From Nisaea sediminum (GTDB lineage: Bacteria > Pseudomonadota > Alphaproteobacteria > Thalassobaculales > Thalassobaculaceae), in contig NZ_JACZCQ010000005.1 of NCBI RefSeq assembly GCF_014904705.1, forward strand, positions 124,001 to 188,000: DNA of 64,000 nucleotides, read 5' to 3'. The stretch's first letter is position 1. Every line of letters begins with the position of its first letter. This document shows positions 9,295-17,579 of the stretch, one piece after another. A program made the position numbers and the translations under genes. The notes below the pieces were generated by a model that was given only the letters and a program-made list of their open reading frames with translations, searched no databases and was not told where the DNA came from.

Positions 9295-9960
9295 TCAACT
9301 GACAGCCTGTCGCAAGGCGGCCGCCGTCGCCCAGGGCGCGAGCGGCAAAGTGGCGAGCAGCATGGCCCCGATGATCAGCAGCTGCGCCTTCGACGATTGC
9401 CCTGTGACCGCCGCCTCGATCGCCGAAACCCCAAAGATCAGCAGCGGGATCGTGAGCGGCAGCACCAGCAGCGCGACCAGCGCACCCGCCCTGCGCGCGC
9501 CGAGCACAAGGGCGGCGCCGATCCCGCCGAGCAGGCTGAGGACCGGCGTGCCGAGCGCCATGGTGGCGAGCAGGACCGGAAAAGCGTCCGCCTGCATGTT
9601 CATGAACAAGCCAAGCAACGGCGCGATCAGCAGCATCGGCAGCCCCGTGGTAAGCCAGTGCGCGAGACACTTGCCGAGCACCAGCAGTTCCAGCGGCGCC
9701 GGCGCCAGCAGCATCAGCTCCAGCGTGCCGTCGTCATAGTCGGACTGGAACATCCGGTCGAGCGAGAGCATTGCGGCGAGCAGCGCCGCGACCCAGACGA
9801 TGCCGGCGGAGATCCGCTCCAGCACGCCGGGCTCCGGCCCGACGCCGAGCGGAAACAGGGTGACCACGATGACGAAGAACATCAGCGCCATGGCGGCATC
9901 GCTGCCCTGGCGGAGGGCGAGCGAGAGATCGCGGCGGACGATGGCGAGAAATGCGTTCAT
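9295..9960 (-). CDS. ccmB: Haem exporter permease CcmB
   Basis: A 221-residue membrane subunit of the CcmAB ABC complex, with about six hydrophobic segments and the CcmB start MNAFLAIVRRDLSLALRQG. The typical stretch SDYDDGTLELMLLAPAPLEL is present near residues 73-92. ATP hydrolysis by CcmAB releases holo-CcmE from CcmC. ccmA ends 7 bp upstream, so the two are very likely co-translated. Confidence 0.94.
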   Translation of the reverse strand: MNAFLAIVRRDLSLALRQGSDAAMALMFFVIVVTLFPLGVGPEPGVLERISAGIVWVAALLAAMLSLDRMFQSDYDDGTLELMLLAPAPLELLVLGKCLAHWLTTGLPMLLIAPLLGLFMNMQADAFPVLLATMALGTPVLSLLGGIGAALVLGARRAGALVALLVLPLTIPLLIFGVSAIEAAVTGQSSKAQLLIIGAMLLATLPLAPWATAAALRQAVS

Positions 9961-9967
9961 GAGAGCC

Positions 9968-10654
9968 TCAGATCGCGACGCAGAGCAAATCTCCGGCCGC
10001 GTCGAGGTCCACCGGCCCGGGCGCGAAGGCGGAGAGATCGAGTTCCGCCACGCCGTCCCCTGTCTCGAAGCGGATGTGGGTGGCGGCGACGATCATGCCG
10101 CCGCGCGCCCGATGCGTCGCGATCGCCTGCTCGAGCGCTTCGACACCGTCGGCATCGAGCCCGACCGTCGGCTCGTCGAGGATCCAGAGCGGCGCCTCGC
10201 TGACCAGCAGACGGGCGAGCGCGAGGCGGCGTTTCTGCCCGGAAGAGAGATAACGCGCCGGAAAGTCGGCGCGGTGGGAGATCCCGAACCGCTCCAGGGC
10301 CTCTCCGACGGAACGGCCCGTGCCGCCGCGCATCTCGCGCCAGAAAGTCAGGAGCTCCTCGGCCGTCATGGCCGGCTTCGCGGCATCGGCATGGCCGACA
10401 TAATGCAGCCGCGCGGCATGCCCCGCCGGGTCGTCCCGGACCGGCGCGTCGTCCCAGAACATGGCGCCCGCCTCCGGACGCACCAGGGTGGCCATGACGC
10501 GCAGCAGGCTCGACTTGCCGCTGCCGTTCAGTCCGCGGAGGATCAGCGCACCGCCCGACGCCAGACTGAAATCGAGCCGGTCGAAGACCAGGCGCCCGCC
10601 CCTGCGGCAGCGCAGGGCTTCGCCCTCGAAGCGGTGATCGCCGAAAGTTTCCAT
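9968..10654 (-). CDS. ccmA: Haem exporter ATP-binding protein CcmA
   Basis: A 228-residue ABC ATPase, first gene of the ccm run. Walker A is GLNGSGKSS, the signature is LSSGQKRRLALARLL (LSSGQ is usual for CcmA) and Walker B is LWILDEPTVGLD. The start at 10654 (METFGDHRFEGEALRC) matches family length. Open frame further upstream reaches 10816 but runs through a GC-rich hairpin and does not look coding. The promoter should lie in the 10655-11048 gap. Confidence 0.92.
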   Translation of the reverse strand: METFGDHRFEGEALRCRRGGRLVFDRLDFSLASGGALILRGLNGSGKSSLLRVMATLVRPEAGAMFWDDAPVRDDPAGHAARLHYVGHADAAKPAMTAEELLTFWREMRGGTGRSVGEALERFGISHRADFPARYLSSGQKRRLALARLLVSEAPLWILDEPTVGLDADGVEALEQAIATHRARGGMIVAATHIRFETGDGVAELDLSAFAPGPVDLDAAGDLLCVAI

Positions 10655-11048
10655 GAAAGCAACATCCTCGCCCCTGCCCCAGCGGCGGGGCGGGCTCACA
10701 ATAGGGGAGGTCGCGCCGCGCCTCAACGCGTCAGGGCGCCGCGAGCAAAATCCGGATTTCGCGCAAAGAAAGCGGCGCCGGTCTGGGGGAGGGGGGAATG
10801 CGGCGCCGCTTTTCAAGTTCCCGACCCGTCAAAGAGTCGGAGAAGGGGACCAGTTCTTGACGGAACCTCCGCCAAGCCGGTTTACCGGGGACTGCCGGTA
10901 TATGAAAAATATAGGAACCCGATATGGCGATTTCGAGATCTGTCGGTGTATTTTTTCCAGCCAATCACGAAACCCCGTCGCCAAAGGCCGTTTCCTTTCG
11001 CCTGCGCATGGTTCAGATATAAAAAAAACTCTTCAAGGGAGAAGTAAT
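10655..11048. other. 394-bp divergent intergenic region between ccmA and the CoA-transferase gene
   Basis: No credible gene. It holds a 12-bp perfect hairpin with a G-rich loop (10769-10812) and a short inverted repeat, CCGGT-TT-ACCGG (10877-10888). A weak plus-strand promoter candidate is TTGACG (10857-10862), 18 bases, TTTACC (10881-10886). An AT-rich tract lies just before the CoA-transferase ribosome site. Both flanking operons must be driven from here. Confidence 0.6.
10769..10812. promoter_or_regulatory. Perfect 12-bp hairpin with purine/G-rich 20-nt loop
   Basis: AAAGCGGCGCCG at 10769-10780 pairs exactly with CGGCGCCGCTTT at 10801-10812. The loop contains two G runs (five and six G). 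A short T run follows on the plus strand and on the minus strand, so it could act as a terminator or attenuator either way. It lies upstream of both divergent genes rather than after a gene, which makes a regulatory role possible. Confidence 0.5.
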
Positions 11049-12242
11049 TTGCCCGCGATCCACGCCTCCGCCGCCCTCTCCCGCTTCACGGTCCTCGACC
11101 TGACGCGGGTCCGTTCCGGTCCGACCTGCGTGCGCCAGCTCGCCGACTGGGGCGCCAACGTCATCAAGATCGAACTGCCCGAGGCGATGGAGGCCGGAAA
11201 CCAACTCGGCGGCGCGCGCGAGGGTTCCGATTTCCAGAACCTGCACCGCAACAAGCGGGCGATGACGCTGAACCTGAAGGATCCCGAAGGCCTCGCCATC
11301 CTGAAAAAGATGGCGAAAACCGCCGACGTCATCGTGGAGAACTTCCGCCCCGACGTGAAACAGCGCCTCGGCATCGATTACGAGACCCTGGCGAAGGACA
11401 ATCCGGGCCTCGTCTATGCCTCGATCTCCGGTTTCGGCCAGGACGGCCCCTATGCCAAGCGTCCGGGCTTCGACCAGATCGCGCAGGGCATGGGCGGGCT
11501 GATGTCGATCACCGGCGCCCCCGGCGAGGGCCCGATGCGTGTCGGCATCCCGGTTGCGGACCTGACGGCCGGTATCTTCGCCTCCCAGGGCATCATGCTG
11601 GCGCTGCTCGAGCGTGAGCAGTCCGGCAAGGGCCAGTGGGTCCATACCTCACTCCTGCAGGCGCAGATCTTCATGCTCGACTTCCAGGCTTCGCGCTGGA
11701 CCATGAGCGGCGAGGTCGCCAAGCAGGCCGGCAACAACCACCCGACCAGCATCCCAACCGGCGTCTTCAAGACCAGCGACGGCTACATGAACATCGCCGT
11801 CTCGGGCGAGAAGATCTGGACCCGCTTCTGCGAGGCCATCGGCCGCCCGGACCTGCCCACGAACGAGGATTACGACACCGGACCCAAGCGCTCGGAAAAC
11901 CGCGACACGCTCAACGCCATCATCCAGGACGTGCTCGTGACGGAGAGCACCAAGCACTGGGTCGATCTCTTCAACAAGGAAGGCGTGCCTGCCGGGCCGA
12001 TCTACAATATCGACCAGACCTTCGCCGACCCGCAGGTGAAGCATCTCGGCATGCAGCAGACCGTGCATTCGAAGGAGCTCGGCGATATCGACCTCGTCGC
12101 CCAGCCGATCACCCTCTCCCGCACACCGAGCAAGTTCGTCGCCGCGCCGCCCTCCTACGGCGAGCACACGGACGAAATCCTCGGCGAACTCGGCATGAGC
12201 GCCGAGGAGATCAAGGTCCTGCGCGACAAGCAGGTCATCTGA
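11049..12242 (+). CDS. CaiB/BaiF family (type III) CoA-transferase
   Basis: A 397-residue family III CoA-transferase, normal length. These enzymes move CoA between acyl-CoA and a carboxylate. The start is a TTG at 11049, set by an AAGGGAGAAG ribosome site at 11035-11044; no better ATG is placed. N-terminal motif is FTVLDLTRVRSGPTCVRQLA. The predicted catalytic aspartate is in PVADLTAGIFASQG. A crotonase gene follows 25 bp downstream, so the product acyl-CoA may be its substrate. The true substrate (carnitine-like, formyl, succinyl and so on) is not determinable. Confidence 0.88.
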   Translation: MPAIHASAALSRFTVLDLTRVRSGPTCVRQLADWGANVIKIELPEAMEAGNQLGGAREGSDFQNLHRNKRAMTLNLKDPEGLAILKKMAKTADVIVENFRPDVKQRLGIDYETLAKDNPGLVYASISGFGQDGPYAKRPGFDQIAQGMGGLMSITGAPGEGPMRVGIPVADLTAGIFASQGIMLALLEREQSGKGQWVHTSLLQAQIFMLDFQASRWTMSGEVAKQAGNNHPTSIPTGVFKTSDGYMNIAVSGEKIWTRFCEAIGRPDLPTNEDYDTGPKRSENRDTLNAIIQDVLVTESTKHWVDLFNKEGVPAGPIYNIDQTFADPQVKHLGMQQTVHSKELGDIDLVAQPITLSRTPSKFVAAPPSYGEHTDEILGELGMSAEEIKVLRDKQVI

Positions 12243-12267
12243 GCTGAGCCGAACCGAAAGCAGAACC

Positions 12268-13065
12268 ATGCCCGCAAGCGCCCCGCAGCCTATCCTGACC
12301 GAGTTCAAGAACGGCATCGCCCGCCTGATCTTCAACAATCCGGCCCGCCACAACGCTATGTCGCTGGAGATGTGGACCCATGGCGCCGAATTGCTGGAGG
12401 CCTTCGGGCGCGACGACAATGTCCGCGCCATCCTGCTGACCGGTGCGGGCAGCGAGGCCTTCGTCGCCGGCGCGGACATCTCCAAGTTCGGCGACGAACG
12501 GGCGAGCCGGGAGGCGGTGGAGACCTATGACCGCGCCGTCGCCCGTTTCCAGCAGGTGATGCGGGCGCTCGAGAAGCCGACAATCGCGCGGATCAACGGT
12601 TTCTGCATCGGCGGTGGCCTCGCCATCGCGATCGAGTGCGACATCCGGATCTGCTCGGAGAAATCGCGCTTCTCGGTGCCGGCGGCCAAGCTCGGTATCG
12701 GCTATGCGATGGATGGCATCCGCCGCCTGCGCACCCTCGTCGGCCCCGCCTTCGCGGCCGAGATCTTCTACACCGCCCGACAGTTCACCGCGGCGGAGGC
12801 AGTGATGATGGGGCTGGTCAACCGGGTCCTGCCGGAAGCCGAGCTCGACGCCCATGTCGAGGATCTGCTGTCCCGCATCTCCGAGAACGCCCCGCTCGCC
12901 ATCCACACGGCGAAACGGGCGCTGATCGAGCTGGAAAAACCCGAAGAGGACCAGGACGCGGCCGCCTGCGACGCGCTGGTGCTGAAATGCATGGAGAGCG
13001 AGGATTATGTCGAGGGACGGACCGCTTTCATGGAAAAGCGAAAGCCGGTTTTCCGGGGACGCTGA
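12268..13065 (+). CDS. Crotonase (enoyl-CoA hydratase/isomerase superfamily) lacking both hydratase glutamates
   Basis: A 265-residue crotonase-fold protein. The oxyanion-hole regions are visible as AGADISKFGDE and NGFCIGGGLAIAIECDI. In classical enoyl-CoA hydratase one catalytic Glu follows GGGC and the other is in the FGQPE motif. Here the aligned positions read GGGLA and FSVPAA, so both are alanine. Water addition by the usual mechanism is therefore unlikely; an isomerase, hydrolase or decarboxylase role is possible. It is probably co-transcribed with the upstream CoA-transferase. Confidence 0.85.
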   Translation: MPASAPQPILTEFKNGIARLIFNNPARHNAMSLEMWTHGAELLEAFGRDDNVRAILLTGAGSEAFVAGADISKFGDERASREAVETYDRAVARFQQVMRALEKPTIARINGFCIGGGLAIAIECDIRICSEKSRFSVPAAKLGIGYAMDGIRRLRTLVGPAFAAEIFYTARQFTAAEAVMMGLVNRVLPEAELDAHVEDLLSRISENAPLAIHTAKRALIELEKPEEDQDAAACDALVLKCMESEDYVEGRTAFMEKRKPVFRGR

Positions 13066-13150
13066 CCTGGTCTAGATTGCGGCCCGCGAAACACATGTGA
13101 GCGGGTCCGTGGCCGAAGGCGCCGGTCCCGCATCCTTCGAGGACGACTGA

Positions 13151-14041
13151 ATGCCCGATCCGTTCGACGCGGTCCATGCCCGTCTGCTGGAACTCCCGGT
13201 CTTCTTTGTCGGCGGCATGCCGCGCTCCGGGACCACCTGGATGCAGCAATTGCTGAACGCCCATCCGAACGTACTCTGCATGGGCGAGTCGCGCTTCTTC
13301 GAGGATCTGATCCCCAATCTCTACGAGATGCTGAAGAGCTACAGCCAGCGTCGCCACGACCTGGTCGACACCTGGGGTCCCGGCGTGAACGGTCTGGTGG
13401 GGATGCATATGGGGCCGATCTTCAAAGCCTCCTTCGCGTCCCTCGCCGGCGCCAATCTCGGGGACAAGGATGTCGCCGATCTGGTCACGGTCGGCGAGAA
13501 GACGCCGGACAACATCACCAGCCTCCGCCGTCTCTGGCAGATTTATCCCGAAGCCCGCGTCATCCATGTGATCCGCGATCCGAGGGACGGCGCGGTCTCG
13601 GGCTATATCCGCTTCAATACGAAACTGGTCCGGCACATTTCGCGCGAGGACTACATCCCCTCCTATTGCGAGCAGTGGCGCAACCGGATCCTGGAGGCCC
13701 GCAAGCTCGCCGAGGGGCACGCCTTCATGGAGGTGCGCTACGAGGATCTGCATGCGGACGCGGAAAATACCGCGGCGAAGCTGTTCCGCTTCCTCGGCGC
13801 GCCGGACGATGCGGAGACGGTCGCGGCGGCGGTCCAGAAAGCCAGCTTCGAGAGCCTCTCCGGCGGCCGCAAGCGCGGCGAGACGGATGCCAGGTCGCAC
13901 TACCGCCAGGGCGTCGTCGGCGGCTGGCGCGCGGAGCTGACGGAAACGGAACAGGCCGCAGCGATCGAGGCGGCGGAACCAGTGCTTTCTGAGCTTGGAT
14001 ATCTGGAGCCGGAAGATCGGGCGGCATCCGGCGAAGCCTGA
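13151..14041 (+). CDS. PAPS-dependent sulfotransferase family protein
   Basis: A 296-residue predicted cytoplasmic sulfotransferase. The 5'-phosphosulfate loop is GGMPRSGTTWMQQLLNAHP near residues 19-37. The 3'-phosphate site is VIHVIRDPRDGAVSGYIRF near residues 137-155. The conserved later motif MEVRYEDLHADAE is also present. It follows the crotonase by 85 bp and could be in the same transcript. The acceptor (lipid, glycan or small molecule) is unknown. Confidence 0.83.
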   Translation: MPDPFDAVHARLLELPVFFVGGMPRSGTTWMQQLLNAHPNVLCMGESRFFEDLIPNLYEMLKSYSQRRHDLVDTWGPGVNGLVGMHMGPIFKASFASLAGANLGDKDVADLVTVGEKTPDNITSLRRLWQIYPEARVIHVIRDPRDGAVSGYIRFNTKLVRHISREDYIPSYCEQWRNRILEARKLAEGHAFMEVRYEDLHADAENTAAKLFRFLGAPDDAETVAAAVQKASFESLSGGRKRGETDARSHYRQGVVGGWRAELTETEQAAAIEAAEPVLSELGYLEPEDRAASGEA

Positions 14042-14063
14042 AGCCCGCCGACACCAAGCCGCC

Positions 14064-14279
14064 TCATCCCGCGAACCGCCCCTTGAACGGCACGCCCGAG
14101 AGCAGGGTCACCAGATGCGCCGCGAGCACGAGGCAGGTGACGACGGCGAAAATCTGGATCATCGTATAAGGGATCAGGGTAACATTCCCTGGAAGCCGCT
14201 CCTTGCGGTCCTGGAGGCGTGCGAACGCGAAAACCAGGGCTGCGGCGGCAAGCGCGATCAAAGTGGTCAGGAGGTCCAT
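14064..14279 (-). CDS. Small membrane protein of unknown function
   Basis: A 71-residue protein with two predicted membrane helices: one near residues 3-22 (LTTLIALAAAALVFAFARLQ) and one near residues 36-62. A short basic loop (DRKERLPGN) lies between them, and the tail reads GVPFKGRFAG. I chose the ATG at 14279, with an AGGTG ribosome site upstream; a GTG at 14285 is an alternative. It sits antisense between two plus-strand genes. I do not recognise a characterised family. Confidence 0.65.
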   Translation of the reverse strand: MDLLTTLIALAAAALVFAFARLQDRKERLPGNVTLIPYTMIQIFAVVTCLVLAAHLVTLLSGVPFKGRFAG

Positions 14280-14338
14280 GCGCACCTAAGTAATTCAAAA
14301 GAACCCAACGATAAAAAACGACAGGGGGAAACATAAGC

Positions 14339-15769
14339 ATGAGTGTTGCCAACCGCCAGCAGACCGCGACCAGCGGCAGCTACGATCCGGCGAGTCAGAA
14401 ACTGCTGACGTTCCACGACGCGGTCCCGGCCTTCCGGGACGGAAGCGACAGTCCGCGCGCCTATCTGGAGCGCTGTCTCGAGGTGATCGAGGCGCGCGAG
14501 CCGGACGTCCAGGCCTGGGTCACGCTCAATCACGAGGGCGCCCGCAAGGCCGCTGACGAAGCCAGCGCCCGCTACAAGGCCGGCAGGCAGCTTTCCCCCG
14601 TCGACGGCATGCCGATCGGCATCAAGGATCTCTTCATGACGAAGGACATGCCGACCGAGATGGGCAGTCCGCTGTACAAGGGCAACGAGACCCATGCCGA
14701 CAGCGCCCTCGTCTACGGCCTGCGCATGTCCGGCGCGGTGATCCTCGGCAAAACGGTGACGACGGAGCTCGGCTTCTCGCATCCCGGCCCGACCCGGAAC
14801 CCGTTCAATCCCGACCGCACGCCCGGCGGTTCCTCAAGCGGCTCGGCCGCGGCGATCGGCGCCGGCATGGTGCCTGCCACCATCGGCTCGCAGGTCGTCG
14901 GTTCGGTGATCCGTCCCGCCAGCTTCTGCGGCAATTACGCGATCAAGCCGACGCTCGGCGCGCTGAACCGGGGCGAGCGCGCGGGCACCCTCAGCCAGAG
15001 CCATATCGGCGTGCATGCGGGCGCGCTCGAGGACATGTGGGCGGTGGCCTACCAGATCGCCGCAACGGCGGGCGGCGACGCGGGCTATCCCGGCCTCTAC
15101 GGCGAGGAAGTGCCCTCCGGACCGAAGAAGCCGACCCACCTCATCCTGCTGCAGACCGAAGGCTGGGAGATGCTGGACGGCACCAGCCGCGCCGCCTTCG
15201 AGAAGATCCTGGACCAACTCCGGCGGCAGGATATCCAGATCCTCACCCGGGCCGACAGCCCGACCATCGATGCCTGCGAGGTGGCGATGGCGGAAAGCCT
15301 GAAGCTCGCCCGCGACATCTGCTGCTGGGAGCTGCGCTGGTCCCTGCGCAATCTCGCCGAGAAGGACCGCAGCCTGATGAGCGAGAGCCTGCAGCAGCGC
15401 CTCGCCCTTGCCGAGGACATGAGCCTCGCGGACTACCGGGCCGCGCTCGACCAGCGCGAGCGGATGCGGACCCGCTTCAAGGCGCTGGCGCCTTTCGCGG
15501 ACGGCTGCATTACCCTCTCCTCGGTCGGTATCGCACCGCCGTTCGACGGCTCGGGGAGCACTGGCGAGCCGGGGATCACGCACCAGACCGGTCTGCCGGC
15601 CTTCAACGCGGCGACCTCGGCCCTCGGCGCGCCCGCGATCACGCTGCCCCTGATGGCCATCTCCGGCATGCCGGTCGGTGTCCAGCTCGTCGGCCAGCTC
15701 CACCGGGACCAGGACCTCACCGGCCTCGCCGCCTGGATGCGGGAAAACGTGAAGCCGGTCTCGATGTAG
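14339..15769 (+). CDS. Amidase (amidase signature family)
   Basis: A 476-residue amidase that hydrolyses amide bonds with a Lys/cis-Ser/Ser triad. The lysine lies in PIGIKDLFMTKDMPTE and the glycine/serine-rich signature in PGGSSSGSAAAIGAGMVPAT. The nucleophile region reads IGSQVVGSVIRPASFCG; the more usual form is TGGS, so VVGS is a small departure. A ribosome site CAGGGGGAAAC precedes the ATG. GatA is unlikely because no gatB/C lies nearby and length and context fit a stand-alone amidase. Substrate unknown. Confidence 0.88.
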   Translation: MSVANRQQTATSGSYDPASQKLLTFHDAVPAFRDGSDSPRAYLERCLEVIEAREPDVQAWVTLNHEGARKAADEASARYKAGRQLSPVDGMPIGIKDLFMTKDMPTEMGSPLYKGNETHADSALVYGLRMSGAVILGKTVTTELGFSHPGPTRNPFNPDRTPGGSSSGSAAAIGAGMVPATIGSQVVGSVIRPASFCGNYAIKPTLGALNRGERAGTLSQSHIGVHAGALEDMWAVAYQIAATAGGDAGYPGLYGEEVPSGPKKPTHLILLQTEGWEMLDGTSRAAFEKILDQLRRQDIQILTRADSPTIDACEVAMAESLKLARDICCWELRWSLRNLAEKDRSLMSESLQQRLALAEDMSLADYRAALDQRERMRTRFKALAPFADGCITLSSVGIAPPFDGSGSTGEPGITHQTGLPAFNAATSALGAPAITLPLMAISGMPVGVQLVGQLHRDQDLTGLAAWMRENVKPVSM

Positions 15770-15782
15770 GCCTTTTCTGCAT

Positions 15783-15865
15783 CGTCATCCCGGCGCAGGC
15801 CGGGACCCGGGGATCATAGAGCGTTCTCTGTCTTCCTCTGGGCCCCGGCCTCCGCCGGGGTGACG
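15783..15865. repeat. Palindromic intergenic repeat, copy 1
   Basis: An 83-bp imperfect palindrome. The left arm starts CGTCATCCCGGCGCAGGCCG and the right arm ends CCTCCGCCGGGGTGACG, so the ends are inverted copies. It lies between the amidase and the first HAD gene. Related copies are at 16634-16717 and 17486-17550. Repeats of this GTCATCCCGGCG type are common in alphaproteobacterial intergenic DNA. Confidence 0.85.
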
Positions 15866-15960
15866 GTTGTTGTGGTTTCGTGAAAACGTGCCCGCACCGG
15901 TGACATTTCCGGCATAAGCTCCTAAATCATGTTACCCGCCTCTTCCTGCACCGGACTCCC

Positions 15961-16623
15961 ATGTTCTCGGCCATCATCTTCGACTGCGACGGCGTCCTCA
16001 TCAATTCCGAGTCGATCCTGCGCGCCTTCTACCTCCGGCGTTTGGCCGAGCTCGGCCTGAAATACGAGCCGGAGGCCTACAGCAAGCGCTTCAAAGGCAA
16101 GGCCTGGCCGCAGTTTTCGGCGCTGGTCGAAGAGGAGTACCAGCAGAAATTCGGCAACCCGCTCCCGGAAGGCTGCTTCGACAGCATCAAGGACGAGACC
16201 TGGGCCGAATACAAACGCGCGCTGACCCCGACGGAGGGCATCGCCGCCCTGCTCTCCACTTTGAGGCTGCCCAAGGCCGTCGCCTCCAACAGCGGGGCCG
16301 CCTCGCTGGAGCGCAAGCTGCGCCACACCGGCCTGCTGAAGCATTTCGACCCGCATCTCGTCTCGCTCGACCATGTCGCGCGCGGCAAGCCCGCGCCGGA
16401 CATGTTCCTGCTGGCTGCGGAACGGCTGGGCGCGGCGCCCTCCGATTGCCTCGTCATCGAGGACAGCACCACCGGCGTCACGGCCGCGACCAAGGCCGGC
16501 ATGACTTCCTGGGGCTATATCGGGGAAGGCGGCGGCGACGCGGACCTGCCGGAGATGCTCAGGGACGCCGGGGCCAGCGAGATCTTCGCCCATCACGACG
16601 AGATCCGGGAACGGTTGGGATAA
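15961..16623 (+). CDS. HAD superfamily hydrolase (phosphoglycolate phosphatase/beta-phosphoglucomutase type), copy 1
   Basis: A 220-residue HAD-IA phosphatase or mutase. Motif I is FDCDGVLINSE at residues 7-17, the motif II serine/threonine lies in AVASNSGAA, the motif III lysine in GKPAPDMFL, and motif IV in CLVIEDSTTGV. It is a paralogue of the next gene. The first 35 bases and the last ~48 bases of the two genes are almost identical, whereas the interiors differ strongly. Substrate unknown; a sugar phosphate is plausible for this subfamily. Confidence 0.87.
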   Translation: MFSAIIFDCDGVLINSESILRAFYLRRLAELGLKYEPEAYSKRFKGKAWPQFSALVEEEYQQKFGNPLPEGCFDSIKDETWAEYKRALTPTEGIAALLSTLRLPKAVASNSGAASLERKLRHTGLLKHFDPHLVSLDHVARGKPAPDMFLLAAERLGAAPSDCLVIEDSTTGVTAATKAGMTSWGYIGEGGGDADLPEMLRDAGASEIFAHHDEIRERLG

Positions 16624-16633
16624 TTTTCACAAT

Positions 16634-16717
16634 CGTCACCCCGGCGCATGCCGGGGCCCAGAAGGAAGACGGGCCGCACTCCGCGCTCCCTGGGTCCCGG
16701 CCTCCACCGGGATGACG
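16634..16717. repeat. Palindromic intergenic repeat, copy 2
   Basis: An 84-bp imperfect palindrome between the two HAD genes. It starts CGTCACCCCGGCGCATGCCG and ends CCTCCACCGGGATGACG. It shares both arms with copy 1, while the central part differs. Confidence 0.85.
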
Positions 16718-16810
16718 TCGGTCTGGACAATGCCGGAAGACACACCCGACGGTGACAGGGACTTGCGCATCGGCTAAATCGTAGCCCGCTTCCTGTGAGG
16801 TATCGGTATC

Positions 16811-17473
16811 ATGTTCTCGGCCATCATCTTCGACTGCGACGGCGTTCTGGTGAATTCTGAATCGATCCACGTTGCCCTCGAACTCGAACATCTCGCGGAA
16901 CTCGGATTGGTCTACGAGCGCGGCGATTATATTCACCGGATGAAAGGGCGGTCCTGGCCAGATTTTCTCGCCGCGCTATCAAACGACCATGAAGCGGCCT
17001 TCGCAACCAAACTGCCCGATAGTTTCTCTACGCGGCTCTCCAATGCGGTCTGGGCAGCGTTCGAAGAACAATTGAGTGCGATGGCCGGCGTCGCCGAGCT
17101 GCTCAACGGTCTCTCGCAGCCACGCGCCGTCGCCTCCTCAAGCGGACATCGCGCCCTGCGGTCCAAACTGGAGATGACCGGCCTTATTTCCTACTTCGAC
17201 CCGCATGTGGTCTCCAGCGACCATGTCGAGAAAGCCAAGCCCGCTCCCGACATCTTCCTGCATGCGGCCGAGGGATTGAATGTTCCGCCTCGAAGCTGCC
17301 TGGTGATCGAGGATAGCGTCAACGGCGTGCTGGGAGCCCGCGCGGCCGGAATGACGGTTTGGGGTTATACCGGCGACGCGCCCGGGGAAGAAGCCCTGCC
17401 CGAGCGTCTGCGGAACGCCGGCGCCAGCGAGATCTTCGCCCATCACGACGAAATCCGGGAACGGTTGGGGTAG
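16811..17473 (+). CDS. HAD superfamily hydrolase, paralogue copy 2
   Basis: A 220-residue paralogue of the preceding gene with the same motifs: FDCDGVLVNSE, AVASSSGH, AKPAPDIFL and CLVIEDSVNGV. It is exactly the same length as copy 1. The interior has diverged widely (for example ALELEHLAELGL versus AFYLRRLAELGL) and looks less GC-rich than copy 1. The C-terminal 19 residues, ASEIFAHHDEIRERLG included, are nearly the same. A tandem duplication followed by divergence, or end-homogenising conversion, explains this. Confidence 0.87.
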   Translation: MFSAIIFDCDGVLVNSESIHVALELEHLAELGLVYERGDYIHRMKGRSWPDFLAALSNDHEAAFATKLPDSFSTRLSNAVWAAFEEQLSAMAGVAELLNGLSQPRAVASSSGHRALRSKLEMTGLISYFDPHVVSSDHVEKAKPAPDIFLHAAEGLNVPPRSCLVIEDSVNGVLGARAAGMTVWGYTGDAPGEEALPERLRNAGASEIFAHHDEIRERLG

Positions 17474-17485
17474 CTCGACACGGTT

Positions 17486-17550
17486 GTCATTCCCGCGAAA
17501 TCTGGGACCTAGGGATCCAGGTCACCGCTCTACGTTCTCTGGGTCCCCAC
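17486..17550. repeat. Degraded palindromic intergenic repeat, copy 3
   Basis: A shortened relative of the two repeats upstream. The left arm GTTGTCATTCCCGCG and the inner right-arm piece CTCTGGGTCCC are recognisable, but the outer right arm is lost. It follows HAD copy 2 directly, so both HAD genes are bracketed by repeats. Confidence 0.65.
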
Positions 17551-17579
17551 TTGCACAAACTGAAAAAGCGAAAGAACCC

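Noticed and set aside
10655-10816. N-terminal extension of ccmA and a CoA-transferase start upstream of 11049
   Set aside because: The extensions run through a hairpin and an AT-rich leader; the TTG at 11049 has the only good ribosome site.
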